Assembly (NCBI RefSeq): GCF_001411555.2
Contig: NC_049903.1
Span: 27,788,270-27,852,269 of the forward strand
DNA length: 64,000 nt
Direction of reading: 5' to 3'
From: Juglans regia
Lineage: Eukaryota > Streptophyta > Magnoliopsida > Fagales > Juglandaceae
Below are positions 23,625-35,943 of this stretch, one piece after another. Each line of letters opens with the position of its first letter. Position 1 is the stretch's first letter. The translations under genes were made by a program, and so were the position numbers. The notes under the pieces are model-generated. The model was not told the DNA's origin. It made no database searches and was given only the letters and a program-made list of their open reading frames with translations.

Positions 23625-24243
23625 ATATATAGTCACTCCAAAGTGGCTCATCAAAAGTGTATTATACCTTACAAAACTTGTTGAAATTTTTTTGAGAGTG
23701 AATACAAGCTCACTCTCGACCAAATATAAAATCATAGATCCAAACACAAAGCCAAATATAAAACACAGAAGGCTAATAATTTACAAACGGTAGGTCTTTC
23801 CCACTAGGAAATTCCAGCAAACAGGTGGAGATTTTGATGAGTGAGATATTTCCAAACTCTAGGTTGGAATGAGCCTATTGCGCAATGAAATGCACGCATC
23901 GATTCTGGGATTGATGTATCTTTTCAGCTTGCCATGCTTGAAGGTCTTTGAGCAGGAACCGAGTGTCTCAGGCTATCCCTTCAGTTTCCCAGTTAATGGC
24001 CTTATGAGGATTATTGATAGAGTTGATTGCATCTAAAACCCCCTTTTAAATAGTCTTCCTATGCATGAGACTATTTTCATGTTATGCTTTTGAGAGTTTA
24101 TTCTCAATAAATAGATTATTTTTATAATATTGGGTCTCTCTATCGGGAACAAGTATAAAAATACGTAACACTCTTAACCTATAGGAAGCAGGTGTTACAA
24201 AAACGCTCTTCCACACCTTTATATAATCTTTGTACCGTATTTA
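23091..24243. other. Intergenic DNA, no gene seen
   Basis: No coding signal. A long (TA)n microsatellite occupies about 23583-23618. The LINE-like or RNase H-like wording near 23860-24030 (TGGGATTGATGTATC, AGCAGGAACCGAGTGTC) is too damaged to assign. Confidence 0.4.
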
Positions 24244-25765
24244 TGAGCACTAGCATTGAATTAGCTATTTAAAGTTAAAATTTGGCTAATATATGACTTT
24301 TTTACTTTTGACTAATTACTCAAAATCTGAACTCCACATTGGATTAATTATCTCATTTTCTATAATAATAAAATTTATTATTTTTTTAATCTATTTTTAA
24401 TACTTTTTTTTTAGTTGTTTAGATACTTTTTTATTTTCATTTTCATAATCTCCAATTCTCCCCAACAATTTTCAACAATTATTTTTATTTTTATTTTCAC
24501 AATCTATAAAATTAGCATTTCTAATTACCAATAAATTGTCTACAACTATTATCATTTTCACAATCCAACAATTTATAAATACATTTATAATTGCCATGTA
24601 GCACCATTGCATTAACGCAATTTTGAAAAATAATGAAAAAGTAATGATAAAATATTAAAAAATAAGTAAAAAATATAATAAATAATAAATAATAATGAGA
24701 TATACTGAAAATAGCTTATGTATCTTTATATTCATCTTCATATTTATATAATATCTCTCTAAAATAATCTGTATTGGATTATATATATATCTTCAAATTT
24801 TTGCATAATTATTAACAATTTAAAAAAATATTATTTACTCTTTAAATATTATTTTTTTATTATTATTATTTTTTAATCTCTCCATCTGTCACGTCCGAAA
24901 TTATTTGTCTCCTTGCTCTCTGTAGGAATCCGAAATACCCCACATCCCGACACCAGCTTCGAAATTTCTGGGTTTTTTCTTTGCTGATTGCTCATCAACG
25001 ACAAGCCATCATTGCAAGATCGTCAACACCAAGCCATTTGGCATTTGTCATCGAGCTCTGGACGCCATTCGCCATCGAGCTTATGGGGTTGATTTAATGG
25101 ACTATGGCGTTTTCTTTAGTATTTTACCATTTTGCAATGATTTATCTTCGATTTTTTTTTCAAATCCTTTTGGCATGATAGAAAATGGTCAATCAGATTT
25201 TTTTGTGGAAAAGAAAACGACAGTGCTCCTCCAGAAGATGTACAAATTCCCCAGATGTACAAATTTTTGGCCCTTTCTCTCTAAATTATTATTATTTAGC
25301 TCAAAAATACATAATTCAACTAGGAGTTTTTCTCCATATGTAAATTTTTTTACTTTGATTTTTATCATATAAGTAAATTTTTTTTATTGTTCATAATTTA
25401 AAATACATATATTTCATTTTCTTCTAAAAAAAAATTTTAGAAATATTTTTAAACCAATTTTTTCATATTTTGAATTTTTTTTTTAATTTTTATTTGGCTT
25501 ATATTTTTTTTACGTGTATAAGACTGAATTATTATACATTGTATGTAAAAAATAATTGCAAATATAAAAAAAATATATATATATTGTAAATTTATTGGTA
25601 GAAATGAAATATTTAAAAAGAATAAAAAAAGAATATTTAAATGATATAGAGTAAAAATAGATAAGCTAATGGATGACATATTATAAAAGTCAGTATATAA
25701 AATAGAAAAAATAAGTTTTGGTAATATATTTTAAAGGATAAGATAAAGAATTAATTGAGAATGCT
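24244..25765. mobile_element. 1.5-kb non-autonomous TIR element (GAGCA ends)
   Basis: Left end TGAGCACTAGCATTGAATTA; right end, reverse complemented, AAGAGCATTCTCAATTAATT. The flanking AT-rich arms (24360-24890, 25380-25760, ending TTTTAAAGGATAAGATAAAG) match the style and right end of the element at 49454-50047 (TTTTAAAGAATAGGATGAAA). The central 24895-25100 part is distinctly richer in GC than both arms and could be captured host sequence. Target duplication not resolved. Confidence 0.45.
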
Positions 25766-25848
25766 CTTAGAACTTTTGTTATGGAATTGCTTAAAGGAAA
25801 AATAATCATGTGTTAACATATTGACAAAACTTAATCTAAATGAGTTAT

Positions 25849-25967
25849 TGTTGAGGTTGTCTAACATCGGTTATGGAAGGGGCTGATGGTCAATTTATAA
25901 GTGTAAGGGAAAATCTCACCTCTTGAACTAGCTTCTAAAATTGAGAGAGGTCTAAGACGATCCAACA
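25849..25967 (+). mobile_element. LTR of a TRIM-like retroelement plus primer-binding site
   Basis: A 119-bp block starts TGTTGAGGTTGTCTAACATC and ends GATCCAACA. It is followed one base later by TGATATCAGAGTCC, which matches the plant initiator-methionine tRNA primer-binding pattern TGGTATCAGAGC with one change. The second LTR was not found, so it is a truncated or solo-type remnant. Confidence 0.6.
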
Positions 25968-25984
25968 CTGATATCAGAGTCCAT

Positions 25985-27183
25985 GTTTACCAACAGTCCA
26001 CGAGAGAAACAAATTGTCGCTGCTCTGATCCAGGCCGGATGTGTGAGAAGGAGATTGATCATCTCATACTAGTAGTTGTAGATTCATAGTTCATGGCCCC
26101 CATGCTTATTCAAGCACATGGTTTCAAGTAACTTTTACATTAATTTTAAGAAGAATTTGTTGTAGTCGAAATAGCGTAAAGGTAGGTAGATTTTTAATCG
26201 AATTTTTGCAAACCTTTATATTACTTGAGTATGAAATTTTTGAATTAGGGTGCACGAAGTTTGTATGATTTATTCGTGCAACGTGATATGATTTTTTATA
26301 TATTTATTTCTGTACACCTTCTCAATACTATTTTGGTAATATTTATGGGGAGCGAACCAAGTTTCATAAAAGTGATATGTTGACACATGTTTAAATATTC
26401 TTGCAAACTATTGAATTATTGTAACTTGTTCAGTGAGAAAGTCACATAAAACCAACCTCTAATCCTATAATATTGTAAATGTTTTTGTGATATGAATGAT
26501 ATCTTCATGATATTGTGTGAATACTCTTCTGGCATCTATGGTCTGTGTGACAACTGAAGATATCTTTCATGGTATAATATTGATGTCAATTTATGTAGTT
26601 TTCATTGAGATTGATTAGAGAATGTTCTTTGCTCATTGTCGGATTATTTATTTATTTATTTATAAATAAAATTACAATTTCCTTCGTCCCATTAATTGTG
26701 CTACTGGTGCCCTGTAACTCAATTTTTTCTGTCAAAGGATGTGTATACTCGGGATTTACAGCCAAAGACTTTTAGAACTGATCTAGCTACAGTTTGCTTA
26801 TGAGATGAAATGAGTTGAGTTGAATTGATACCAAATTCCAATGCTCGAGTCTTGAAATTCTAAAATTTTAGAAATTTCTAGCTGCAGTTTGGTTATGAGT
26901 TCAAGAAATTGTCCTAGAGTCATTTCTCATGCAGTTACTTGAATTGTAGTGCTATGACTAAAGAATTGGGTGCTGAATTGAAATACTTTTGTTTTGAGAA
27001 ACATTTGGATTTTGTATTTGAAAATGTCATAAACAGGGACAAAGCTCATATTTAAGTAGAAATTGTAGTCGTTTCAAACTAGATGAGTTGCAAGCCACCC
27101 TATTTTGCCATAAGGAACACCAATTTGGCACAAATGAACATACTGATTTCAAGAAGTTTATGCCACTATATTTACTGGCATAG
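25985..27183. other. Intergenic DNA, no gene seen
   Basis: No domain or exon chain recognised. A short stretch near 26800-26835 (GAGATGAAATGAGTTGAGTT) resembles an end of MITE family A and may be a half copy. Confidence 0.4.
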
Positions 27184-27388
27184 CGGGTCCGTTTAGATAG
27201 AGAAACACTTTCAACCTATTTCATCTCATCTCATTATTACAACTTTCCAAATTCTCATACAAAATATAATAAATAATTAAACTTTTTCAAATCTAAAAAC
27301 AATAATAATATTAAAAATAATATTATAATAATATTTTATTCAACTCATATAAAACCATCTCGTCTCATCTCAATGTCCAAACGAGCCC
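27184..27388. repeat. MITE family A, copy 2
   Basis: Left end GGGTCCGTTTAGATAGAGAA; right end, reverse complemented, GGGCTCGTTTGGACATTGAG. Core TACAAAATATAATAAATAAT..CTTTTTCAAATCT and AATAATAATATTAAAAATAA. About 205 bp. Confidence 0.75.
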
Positions 27389-28150
27389 AAAAAAGAAACA
27401 TATTATTACACCCACAGATCAGCGAGGAATTGAGTCAAAGCGTACTGACCAACATAATTACCCAAGCATCATTAACCATTCCATGTGTCCCAATGATTTT
27501 TTTATTATCCAAATGATATATGTTGAGTATCTACATGTAGTCATCATCTAAATATATATATCTTTAGGCATTAATTCATTTAGCATAATAAGAATTATGC
27601 AGGATAACGATATTCAGTCTCCGCTAACATAAAACAATCAAAACTCCAGTACTAATCACTAACTTCAGAAGCCGGCTTGCCTCTTAATGCTAACCAAATG
27701 AACTCATCCAACCAGGCATCCGGTTAACTGTCCTTCCTTCAATTTACCTGGCAACATAACAAGAAAGACTGGTGTAAATATAAACTTATTATATCAAGAA
27801 CAAAAGGATTCTCAACCTCAAACTGTCAAGCTTAATAATTACTTTTATACTATAGACACTTTATATGATGGAAAATCAAGAAATGGGAAAGAGATTTTCT
27901 TGAGGGCTTCCACAATAATAAGAGCAATTCAATTTGATTATCCCTACCATTTGAAGGCAAGAAGTTCACTTCCAAATCAACTAAAATAGACAAAAATATT
28001 GCCTCAATCATGTGAAGACAGTTTTACAAAGACCATTTTTCTTCACTTTCTTACCTTAGATCCTCTGTTTAGTTCTAAAGCTTTATTTATTATATATCTT
28101 CAACTCGTGTTCCTTCCCTGGTTCCCATAGATGTCAATATTACATTATTA

Positions 28151-28327
28151 AGGCCCCGTTTAGATAGCAAAAGTATTTCCTCTCATCTCATTATTACAAC
28201 TATCCCAAATTTCCACACAAAATATAATAAACAATTCAACTTTTTCAAATCTCAAAAAAATAATAATATTAAAAAATAATATTCTAACAATATTTTATTC
28301 AACTTTCAACTTTTATCCAAAACGAAA
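28151..28327. repeat. MITE family A, copy 3
   Basis: Left end TA|AGGCCCCGTTTAGATAGC, with the family core CACAAAATATAATAAACAAT and AATAATATTAAAAAATAATA. The right end (CCAAAACGAAAG) is degenerate, so this copy is probably truncated or mutated there. Confidence 0.7.
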
Positions 28328-30052
28328 GTTGAGGGAAAGGGAGAGTAATGTAGAGGCTCATTTTCAGCTAAAACATATATTGACCATCAATGGTGCAAGC
28401 ATATCAATAACTTAATTCTGTATCGATTAGAATGTGAGATCATTTCACATATTATACACTGTGACAAGAAGACTTGTAGCCATAAGTGAATGTAACTTTC
28501 AATGCCAAATGAGAAGACTCGCTTCACATAATGGAACTCCATGTGACAACTATTAGAAAGAAATAAAAAATTGATGATCACTGCACCACCTAAGTTCGAT
28601 AGTTTTTTTTTTTTTTTAATAAGCAATTCAAATTTCATTAGTAGCGAAGAAGGGCGCATCTCAAGCACACAGGGTATATATGAAAGAAAGCACCCGATTA
28701 GAAAGGAGGAAAACAATCATGAGGGCAAGAGCTACTCTAAGCCAACATCCATACACAGAGCATCGTTAGAAATAAGAAATTAATTCCTCAGTTTTAAGTT
28801 GTGAGTTGTGAGTACAACTTAGAAGTCAAATAAATCATATAAGAAAGCATTGTAACTGCTAATGAGAAATCATGATCTTATCTAAACCTACAACCATGTA
28901 CCACCAGTTGGCCTGGGGACAAACATTGAGGAGAGACACAAAAACAACATTGAAGATCTAAAATTTCACCCTTTTGGTGTTTTATTCAAAACTTCTCATT
29001 TTAGAAGTACGTCTGGGGCATAATTAAAAACATAGACACGTGTCACAAGATAACCCATATACAAGATATCTTTCCATCCGTTGCTCATCTAACAATCCCC
29101 AGGTTCGTGGCAGTGAGGCATCCACCTCACAGAAAGGGTAAAAGCCTGACACTGTCTTGATAATACAAAGAAGCAAATCTAGATACTAAGATGAGGAAAT
29201 TTTAGATTCAAATGAAGGACTTACCAAGATAAACAAAAGTAAGCCAATTGGGCATATGGCCCCAGAAGCATCACAGTAGGGAGGCGGGATAACTTATTCA
29301 ATAAAATTTCACAAGAAATGATCAAGCACCACCGTGGGGGTTTTCCCATCTATTTTAAACAAGCAACATTTTTATTTACAAATCTGAACTTGTTTCTCTC
29401 TGTTTTGTATTTTGAGTTGGAAAAAAAAAATGAATAGTATGAGACAACCACAAAAAGGATAGCTTGGTCAGCTAAGTAAATGCCAACAAAGGATCATGTA
29501 CAGTATTCAAGAAAGATTTGACTATCAAAGAGAGAAGAAGATACTCAAAGTAATTTGTTAGGTTAATTTCCATGCATAAAGATCCCTTGAGAAACAATTT
29601 CGACCCAATGTGATACTCTATCAAACCTTTTTTTATCTCTACTTGATTATGTGTGTGAAGTTTCCTTCCCAAATCCACTATAGTCATGAAACAATGCAAA
29701 AAAAATATAACAGGATAATTTATCAAATAGAGAGGATTAATCTAAAATAAAGTATAGCATACATTAGGAGAGTTAGAAGTGAACCAAAAAAAAAAGTTCT
29801 AAATTAAAGTTGAATCTTGTTTTCCCACATACTACCACCTCATTCTCACTTACCTCCTACACTTTGACTCACTACAACCCGGTTACAAGAGCTACCACTT
29901 ATTACCGTTTTAGGTGGATAAGTGACAAGGGGATGATATTGCATGCTATTGAGTTATACCAAGTCAAAGTTCAAGAACTAAGTCACAATAGGTGGTGGAT
30001 CGTGGAATGAGCAATACCAAGTCGAAGTTTATATGTAAATAAGATTGGGCAG
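28328..30052. other. Intergenic DNA, no gene seen
   Basis: Open frames at 28387-28716 (minus) and 29810-30010 (plus) show no domain. At about 28604-28690 a T-run followed by AATAAGCAATTCAAATTTCATTAG resembles the reversed A-tail of a non-LTR element, without coding support. Confidence 0.4.
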
Positions 30053-30919
30053 TAGGGGTGGCAGTAAGGGTGGCACGACCTGTGAATTCAACACGAACAC
30101 GACACGAAATTAGCTGGTTTGGGTGTTTGATGTTAATAGGTTCGGGTCAAAACGGGTTGACTCGTTAAGATACGATTTATTAACGGGTCAACCTGCTTAA
30201 CACGAAATCAACCTGTTTTGACCCATTTAGATTTTATTTCAAAATTAAAATATTATTATTATTAAATTGTAATATTGGTATTTCTTAGGAGACGTTTGGA
30301 TTCGAAGCTCATTTCAGCTCATCTCAATTCATCTCAACTCATCTCACTACTATTCATTACTATTCAGCAACTTTAACTACAAATCTCATTATTATTCACA
30401 ACTCATCTCACTACTATTCACAATCCATCTCAACTCATCTCAAGTCATCTTCGAATCCAAAGTTCTCCTTAGTATGCTTATGGTTTTATTGTTTTTATTG
30501 TTGGAATTGTAATTTTAGACCTATGCTCATATTTTTTATTGTATAGTTTGTAATATTGGTTTTATTATATGTTAAAATTTTAAAAATATTGATATATATT
30601 TTTTAGATATTGTGGCTACTAATAAATATAGATTTTAATTTTTATGTAAAATTATGTTAATCAAGTCAAATGAGCTATACGTATTAGTTCAACCCATTTA
30701 TATGAAACATGTTTAAATGGGTCATTTTGTGTTAATTTATTTCTAATTAATTATCAAACGGATGACACGACACGACCAGTTATCTAAATAGGTTGGGTTA
30801 GAGTTTGATAGTTTGACACGTTTAGCTTAACAAGTCGAGTTTAGGTTGACCTATATAGTCAAATGTTCATGACTTGACACAACACAAACACGACCCGAAA
30901 ACACAATTTGCCACCCCTA
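30053..30919. mobile_element. hAT-like non-autonomous element (867 bp)
   Basis: Left end TAGGGGTGGCAGTAAGGGTG; right end, reverse complemented, TAGGGGTGGCAAATTGTGTT. Subterminal ACGAACACGACACGA and CGGGTTGACTCGTT motifs recur at the other end as ACACGACACGACC and GACACAACACAAACACGACC. CAGGG/TAGGGGTGGCAA-type ends are characteristic of hAT elements. A clean 8-bp target duplication was not found. A MITE A copy is nested at 30288-30469. No coding capacity. Confidence 0.65.
30288..30469. repeat. MITE family A, copy 4 (nested)
   Basis: Left GGAGACGTTTGGATTCGAAG; right, reverse complemented, AGGAGAACTTTGGATTCGAA. Both are followed by CTCATCTCAACTCATCTC tracts, with flanking TA. It is inserted in the hAT-like element 30053-30919, so it is younger than its host. 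The interior is CACTACTATTCAC-rich and differs from the AATATT core of other copies, so this is a subfamily. Confidence 0.7.
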
Positions 30920-31253
30920 GGGTATTAATCATTGAGGGAAAATGAATTTAGATTGCATCTCTAGTTGAATTTAGACTGCATCTCAATGAAGTAAGTACTT
31001 TATTAGATTGAGAATCTACAACATCAGGGAATATATTTCTTATCCTCGATAGCTTGATTACAAGATCATATTCGAAACAAGGTCAGTGTCATTGAAATCA
31101 GCTAACAAACGATATCCACACACAGAATGGTAAAGAGGGTAACACAAAATCTTGTATCAATCACTTATGAAAACGTACAAAATTTAATTCAGGAAAACGG
31201 AAGAAAAAGTAAAGAAGGATTGGATTTCTACGTACCCAGATGAATGTTAGTAG

Positions 31254-31916
31254 TCAATTGCTCTTGGAAGGCACCTTTTTCCGCGCAGCTCTCGCATTGT
31301 CGTACTCAAACTTCAACACATTGGGTATATGAGACGTATCCTTAACATAGAGCATCCTGCCAAATGCGCTTTCCTCAATAGCTTGAAAGTAAGGGGAAAG
31401 CACAGAATACACCACCCAGAACCACAGCGATCCAAGAAAGATACCCAAAATGGCCCCAGCACAGACCTGAGCAATTGTATGGTACCCCAAATAAACCCTA
31501 GAATACATAGTGAGGAATGCCAGAGACCAAGACCAGGAATTCACAATCCAATTGTTCCTCGAGTCCCAAAGACCAATACCTTTAGACGTCAACAGAGTAA
31601 AGTACATGGCAAAGAAGAACATATACTGGGAGTGGCTCGAGGGCCAGCCGTGAGAATCGCACGTCTCGAGCAGAAAGCAGGTCTCGGGTCGAGCTTGCTG
31701 GACCGATGTCTTGATTAACTCATTGATGAATTGGGAAATGATGAGGCCGACAGCGAAGAACATACCCTGGAGCTCACGGCGGAAAATGAAGTGGGAAATG
31801 AAGCCGCCGAGGCTGATGAAGACCGGAACGAGCGAGACCCAGGCTAGGAAGTGACCTAGTTGGTCCCCCTTCGGGTATCTCACGTGGGTCAGTGTCACAG
31901 CCTTCAGCGGAGCCAT
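31254..31916 (-). CDS. LPPG: Lipid phosphate phosphatase gamma / dolichyl-diphosphatase type
   Basis: A single-exon 220-aa PAP2-superfamily membrane phosphatase. The three phosphatase signature blocks are visible: K69..R76-P77 (KTSVQQARP, the KX6RP motif), PSSH at 92-95 (variant of PSGH), and S139-R140 with H146 (SRVYLGYHT). The position usually held by Asp after the last His is Gln150, as I recall for the dolichyl-diphosphatase branch. Four to five hydrophobic segments (about 22-43, 51-67, 98-110, 127-138, 152-175) and a basic tail fit an ER or plastid membrane protein. The family removes phosphate from lipid phosphates such as phosphatidic acid, or from dolichyl diphosphate in glycan carrier recycling. 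Length is close to Arabidopsis LPP-gamma. The start MAPLKAVTLTHVRYPKGD is typical. As I recall, LPP-gamma is next to importin alpha-9 in Arabidopsis, and both occur in this window. Confidence 0.93.
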   Translation of the reverse strand: MAPLKAVTLTHVRYPKGDQLGHFLAWVSLVPVFISLGGFISHFIFRRELQGMFFAVGLIISQFINELIKTSVQQARPETCFLLETCDSHGWPSSHSQYMFFFAMYFTLLTSKGIGLWDSRNNWIVNSWSWSLAFLTMYSRVYLGYHTIAQVCAGAILGIFLGSLWFWVVYSVLSPYFQAIEESAFGRMLYVKDTSHIPNVLKFEYDNARAARKKVPSKSN

Positions 31917-32282
31917 ACTTTAGAAAGAACGATCGAGGAAGCTAAAGATTTTCTGGGTATGGATTATCAATCGGAGATTGATTTGGCGTCAGACCGTCTT
32001 TGCTGTTTGATCGGATCTGCGAAAGAGAGAGAGGGTGAAGTTGCGAACGGAGTGGGGGGGATAAGGAAGAATAGGCTTATAGGTCTTGTTACATTATTGT
32101 TTGGGTGTTGTTTCTCGGAAAACCGTTGACGTCTCGACAATAGAGACGATGCTGGTCGGTCCTTAAAAGTAAAGTCGTCGAAAGAAGAGGCCATAAACTT
32201 GGCAACACGCGGGGCACGCCCAATGCTCCCTTCTTTCACACCGAGGGAATTTTTTTTACCAGAAATGTTAAAAGAAATCTTA

Positions 32283-32513
32283 AGGCCTGGTTTGTTTTTC
32301 AAAAACATCTCATCTCATCTCATCTCATCTCACCTCATCATTATAATTTTTTTAAATCTTCACACAAAATAAAATAAACAATTCAACTTTTTCAAATCTC
32401 AAAACAACAATAATATTAAAAAATATATTTTAACAATATTTTATTCAACTTTTTAACTTTAATCTCAACTCATCTCATCTCATCTCATCTCATCTCTGAA
32501 AACAAACGGGCCT
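32283..32513. repeat. MITE family A, copy 5 (well preserved)
   Basis: A 231-bp element flanked by TA on both sides: TA|AGGCCTGGTTTGTTTTTC at the left and AAAACAAACGGGCCT|TA at the right. Subterminal CATCTC repeats occur six to seven times at each end, in opposite roles in the fold-back. It lies about 370 bp upstream of the phosphatase start codon. Confidence 0.88.
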
Positions 32514-34224
32514 TAGCTGCGCATAGATAAAATTTAGTTAATATTTAGTTCTAGTTTGAATAGTGAGTATTTATTATTTTATTATTATTTAATATTTTAA
32601 TATTATTATTATTTTATTTATTATTATTTATAGAATATTTGAAAATACCTAATTACTTTAATGCAACCTTAATTAATTTATTTAAAATACAATTATATCA
32701 AACTAGTTAAATTTACAATAATTTTGTCAACAGAAAAATTTCACACCGGTCCGACTGTTATTCCTCAAATAACAGCTCGTCAATAAATTTGTGTCATGTT
32801 ATTTTTCTATTTCACATTCAGTATGTCTATCTACAGTTGATAATGTTGTAAAAGTCCACCTCACTTCCCGTGCAAAAAATCCCCCTCCTCTCTCCTCTCT
32901 CCACCCTCCACCAAAACCCACCCTCCACCTCTCCCGTTGATGACAAAGGCCCTCTCCCAAAACATTTACTAGTTAAAGATCTCACCCTCACCCAATGAAA
33001 TCCATCATCTCTCAACAGCCATGCAAGACACTATTGGAATTTCTGCTTGCTTCTCATCCAGCCAGAAAATATCAGATGAACACACGGCTGTAACCAGGTC
33101 AGGTCAGAGTGTTTTCATGTCCATATACCGTACAAAGATCGCGGATCAGTGCTGCTTAATCACAATTACATGGTGCAAAAACTTGCTACTCCATGGCCTT
33201 TCAGTTTCAGTGCAGAGTCTGGACGGAGAAAGCTAGTGTACCTGTAAAGTTGAGTTGAAGCCATGATATTTCTAGAGAAAACAAGGATCAAAACACTAAA
33301 TAGTTGAAAGTAAAGTTGTTGATGTCTTCTAAGACCACCAAGTCTGTTATTAAAAAATATCGACATCCATACATTCTCATCTCCTCTTGAATTTTACAAT
33401 TTTCAAAGTCAAATAAGACCAAATCGATAGAAAACATTTCCAAGCCTTCAAAAGTGAAGCGATTACTCGAGAGATCTGGAAAAAACAAGAAAAATAAAGA
33501 TTCCCAAGCCTTCAATCAAATCTCTCGGAATGAAGATTCCCAAGCTAGGGAAAGTCAAACCAAACATTTTGTAGAGTAAATCGGTTCAACCTCTTGAAGC
33601 TGCCCATTTGTATCTCTCAAAGCGATCTAGCCATATTTGAGAACAAAAGGCATGGCAGAGAAGCCATGCAAAAGAGATCTACAAGAAAAACATGAAGGAA
33701 TTGAGTAGGGGTAGGCGCAACAAGCGTAAATGATGGACAAAAATGGGGGAGAAACAGCTTCGTGGGGAAGACGAGAATTGGTGGGTGCAACGGCATTGTC
33801 TGGCTGTGTTGGCGACGAACCCGATTTCGTGCGGCGATAGTTTGGGTTTCGTGCGGTGGCGGTGGTCTGGGTTTCGAATAAAAAGAAGGAATGCACTTGT
33901 TTCTTACTGATAATGTGATTTAATCAGATGAAATCATATTTATTATGTCTAATGTAAAACTTCATACATGGCATATTGTGATTAGAGGCTGTTAAACGCC
34001 CAACATCAACAGGATCGACCCAAAGAGGAACTCTTTTGTCAATCATGATGTTCTTGCAAATTGTTACTAAATTATTTTTTGATCATACAATAATATTCCT
34101 ACTTGCAGGAGGCATTACGCGCGAAGTTCCTTATTCAGTGAATATAAAACTCCAGAGTAAATATTTACTTCTTCTTTTACTTTTCAAAATAAAACTAAGC
34201 TTGTTCTTCTAATACAACGTCCGA
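32514..34224. other. Intergenic DNA, no gene seen
   Basis: Short frames (33021-33236, 33288-33515, 33627-33896) show no domain. The 33600-33890 part is richer in GC and on the minus strand reads simple Pro/Thr/Ser-rich sequence, possibly a decayed gene or repeat. Confidence 0.4.
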
Positions 34225-34417
34225 CAGGTTTGGATAGTGAAATGAAAATTTTTTATTTTAGATAAAAATTTAAAATATTATTTTTTAATATTATTATTAT
34301 TTTGAGATTTGAAAAAGTTGAATTATTTATTATATTTTGTATGGAAATTTGAAAAAGTTTTAACGATGAAATGAGATGAAAATTTTGTGTCTCATCCCAC
34401 TTGCCAAACCTGCCCCA
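34225..34417. repeat. MITE family A, copy 6
   Basis: Left end ACAGGTTTGGATAGTGAAAT; right end, reverse complemented, GGGGCAGGTTTGGCAAGTGG. Core TATTATTTTTTAATATTATT, then GAAAAAGTTGAATTATTTAT. The ends resemble copy 8 (AGGCAGGTTTGG) more than copy 5. Confidence 0.7.
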
Positions 34418-35241
34418 CTTGAAGTCAAAGTATATATAGTATTGACAGCAGTAAAAAGAGATTGTTATGAACATTAGGAAATTAAATTGTATTTTTTTAA
34501 TGATGAATAAATATTTCAATTACTATTAAAATTCAAATAAATGAAAATGTCAAAATTAATATTTTAATAAAATAATGATAGATTTAGTGAGTTTGTTATT
34601 TGGTATTGTTGAAAGAATAAATATAGATAGAAGCCACTATTAGGAGCATCCATTTTGTACACATGATGTGGCATCATCTAGACCACACATCTCCCTAAGT
34701 GAGTGTTGAGAACAATCAACTAGAAGCAGTCACGCAGTAAGTGCAAAGTGTGCACTGCTATAGTGGCTTCTCTCTAGCATTACTTCTACTAATGCTCTTA
34801 CACTACATATATCTATTTAATTAATATATAATTTATTATTTTTTACTTTTTACTTTTTATTTGAATATACATATTTACGCATTTAGATAGAATGTCAAAA
34901 ATAATCAATTACATATTTATTAAGTAGATATATGTGGTGTAAGACTTCCACGTAGAATTTCTCTTCTTTTTACTCTTGTTTTGAGTTTCCTCCATATAAA
35001 ATAATATTTTATAAGATGGATAAATTTGAAGTAGATTCGATATAAATAAGATAAGAATGTAACATGATTGATTAGGTTTTGTGGAGATATATATTTCTAG
35101 ATCTCTCACATTCAGGTAATTACTTTTAGTTTTGGTAGCTTAGAGCATTCCAAATGATTTATCTATATTTTTATCTAAAATAATTAACCAAAATTCTACT
35201 TTTCTATTTTAACTAACCACCTTTTTAAGAGTGACATCCAA
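34418..35241. other. Intergenic DNA, no gene seen
   Basis: At 34640-34803 the flanks read TTAGGAGCATCC and TAATGCTCTTA, a short GAGCAT inverted pair that may delimit a small TIR element. At 35143 TTAGAGCATTCCAAATGATT begins another GAGCA-type end. Neither could be delimited further. Confidence 0.35.
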
Positions 35242-35485
35242 TAAGGTTGTACAAGAAATCGAAGAACCGACCGAGATTGACTCAAACTGACCGGCCGAGC
35301 TTGAAACCGGCAGAGAACCGGTCGACAAGCTGTGAAATTTTATCAAAATCGGCATCGGCCGGTTCAGTATCGGTTCGAACCAGAAGAAAATCGTTGAACC
35401 GGCCGACGTCTTTAATCTATTTTTTATATATATGTTGGTTTCGTTTGGGCCGAAACCAAACCAATATTGTCGGTTTTCACCCCTA
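35242..35485. mobile_element. Short hAT-like non-autonomous element
   Basis: Left end TAAGGTTGTACAAGAAATCG with GAACCGACCG motifs; right end, reverse complemented, TAGGGGTGAAAACCGACAAT. The interior is dominated by ACCGGCCG/CCGGTTC motifs in both orientations, giving strong fold-back. It resembles the larger elements at 45088 and 46065 in ends and layout. No target duplication identified. Confidence 0.5.
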
Positions 35486-35943
35486 CCTTAGAGTTTATAA
35501 CAGAAAAAAAATATAGATATACAAAGTAGTATTTATTGAGTATTTAATTTTTTGAAAAATTCACTTGAGTCATAAATACCGTAGAACCTACTTAATATGT
35601 CTATACCTCTTTTACTCTAAACCTAGAGATTAGACTAAAACCTAAACTTTAGATAATCTAAATCCATTTATAATCATCTTCAAAAGAGTCAACTTGTTTT
35701 ATTCAAGAAAGGGTTTCATCAAAGTCCTCATGCTTGGACTGGCCAAACCAAGCCCAAATTTCTTTATCAAAGATATCCCAAACCTCCTGCAGTCTTCTCT
35801 CAAACCCTTTTTTTTTCTCTTAACCACCTTCTCGAAGGCGATAGGGGCAAAGACGACTGAGGTGAAGATGATTAAGTCTCCCTGCTTCGTAGGGAGGAGG
35901 AGGGGGTAGTATATACTTGTTACGGCAGGCAGAGAGTGTGAAG

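Noticed and set aside
29810..30010. A 66-codon frame rich in Thr, Tyr and Ser
   Set aside because: No family resemblance, no splice continuation, and it stops just before a transposon border.
33627..33896. An 89-codon minus-strand frame in GC-richer DNA
   Set aside because: Simple composition and no match to a known family that I can name. It could be a decayed repeat.
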